Below are positions 63,867 to 64,000 of a DNA stretch of 64,000 nucleotides, one piece after another. The stretch is from Siderastrea radians (taxonomy: Eukaryota; Cnidaria; Anthozoa; Scleractinia; Rhizangiidae). The notes below the pieces were generated by a model. That model made no database searches, was not told where the DNA came from, and saw only the letters and a program-made list of their open reading frames with translations. The position numbers and the translations under genes were made by a program. The stretch spans positions 618,694-682,693 of the forward strand of contig OZ024891.1 of NCBI GenBank assembly GCA_964017195.1. The letters run 5' to 3'. How positions within the stretch are numbered: position 1 is the stretch's first letter; the number at the start of each line of letters is the position of its first letter.

Positions 63867-64000
63867 CTGTTAGACGAAAAATATAGGGAAAATTGTGAAC
63901 TGATTAGAAGACCAGATTTATGTTTGCCAAAAATGTCATAGCTATAATACTTGTATCTGTATTGAAAGAAAGGATAAGGAGTGTTACGGGGAAGCGTTTC
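63867..64000. other. Intron of the RERG-like gene at the window edge
   Basis: T-rich acceptor tract in transcript sense (TTTTTCGTCTAACAG) just upstream of 63866. No further exon seen. Confidence 0.5.

Overview
The window looks like a stretch of a cnidarian (anthozoan, probably stony-coral) nuclear genome. Genes have short exons in long introns with GT-AG borders. The DNA is AT-rich and packed with MITEs, tRNA-derived SINEs and CR1/L2-like LINE tails. The host genes include an astacin-PLAT metalloprotease and a Death-SEFIR adaptor of the kind known from invertebrate IL-17-type signalling. The species assignment is inference.

The most unusual object is a complete inserted element at 3121..17281 (14,161 bp). 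It has about 430-bp terminal inverted repeats and a perfect 6-bp target duplication (CAGAAC at 3115..3120 and 17282..17287), the signature of Polinton/Maverick-adintovirus elements. It encodes a protein-primed type B DNA polymerase (one frame break), a SLOG-fold protein, a double GRF zinc-finger protein and a tightly overlapping late-type cluster. The cluster holds small basic proteins with a recurring QRGG motif, a two-transmembrane SLATT-like protein, a conserved-looking linker protein with a GK repeat, and a phospholipase A2-fold protein. Leftward, it encodes a 15-residue-repeat protein with an acidic tail. No integrase core, packaging ATPase, adenain-type protease or hexon/penton gene was recognised. 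The element is therefore either a non-canonical lineage or depends on helpers.

Layout of the element, left to right: left TIR; ATGAGTGTTCC subterminal repeats; a scrambled duplicate of the polymerase 5' end and its divergent promoter; unknown gene (+); SLOG gene (-); divergent CCAAT-repeat promoter; zf-GRF gene (+); late cluster (+) to a poly(A) signal near 10760; repeat-protein genes (-); divergent promoter with CACGTG; polymerase (+), ending near a poly(A) signal inside the right TIR.

Remaining regions: 1..1118 is an inverted-repeat element with a broken ORF, followed by a retrotransposon gag-protease fragment (1251..1829). After the provirus come a truncated LINE (19787..20567), a 291-aa helical-repeat host gene (22225..24450, -), a Death-SEFIR adaptor (26543..33965, +, four exons), a repeat-rich interval with a 30-bp satellite (37921..38504), an astacin-PLAT protease (41741..54732, -, about 12 exons, with duplicated propeptide exons), a CCDC59/TAP26 homologue (58818..62499, +, five exons) and the 3' part of a RERG/RASL-like small GTPase gene (62971..63866, -). 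All splice sites were placed by eye from reading-frame continuity and GT-AG borders.
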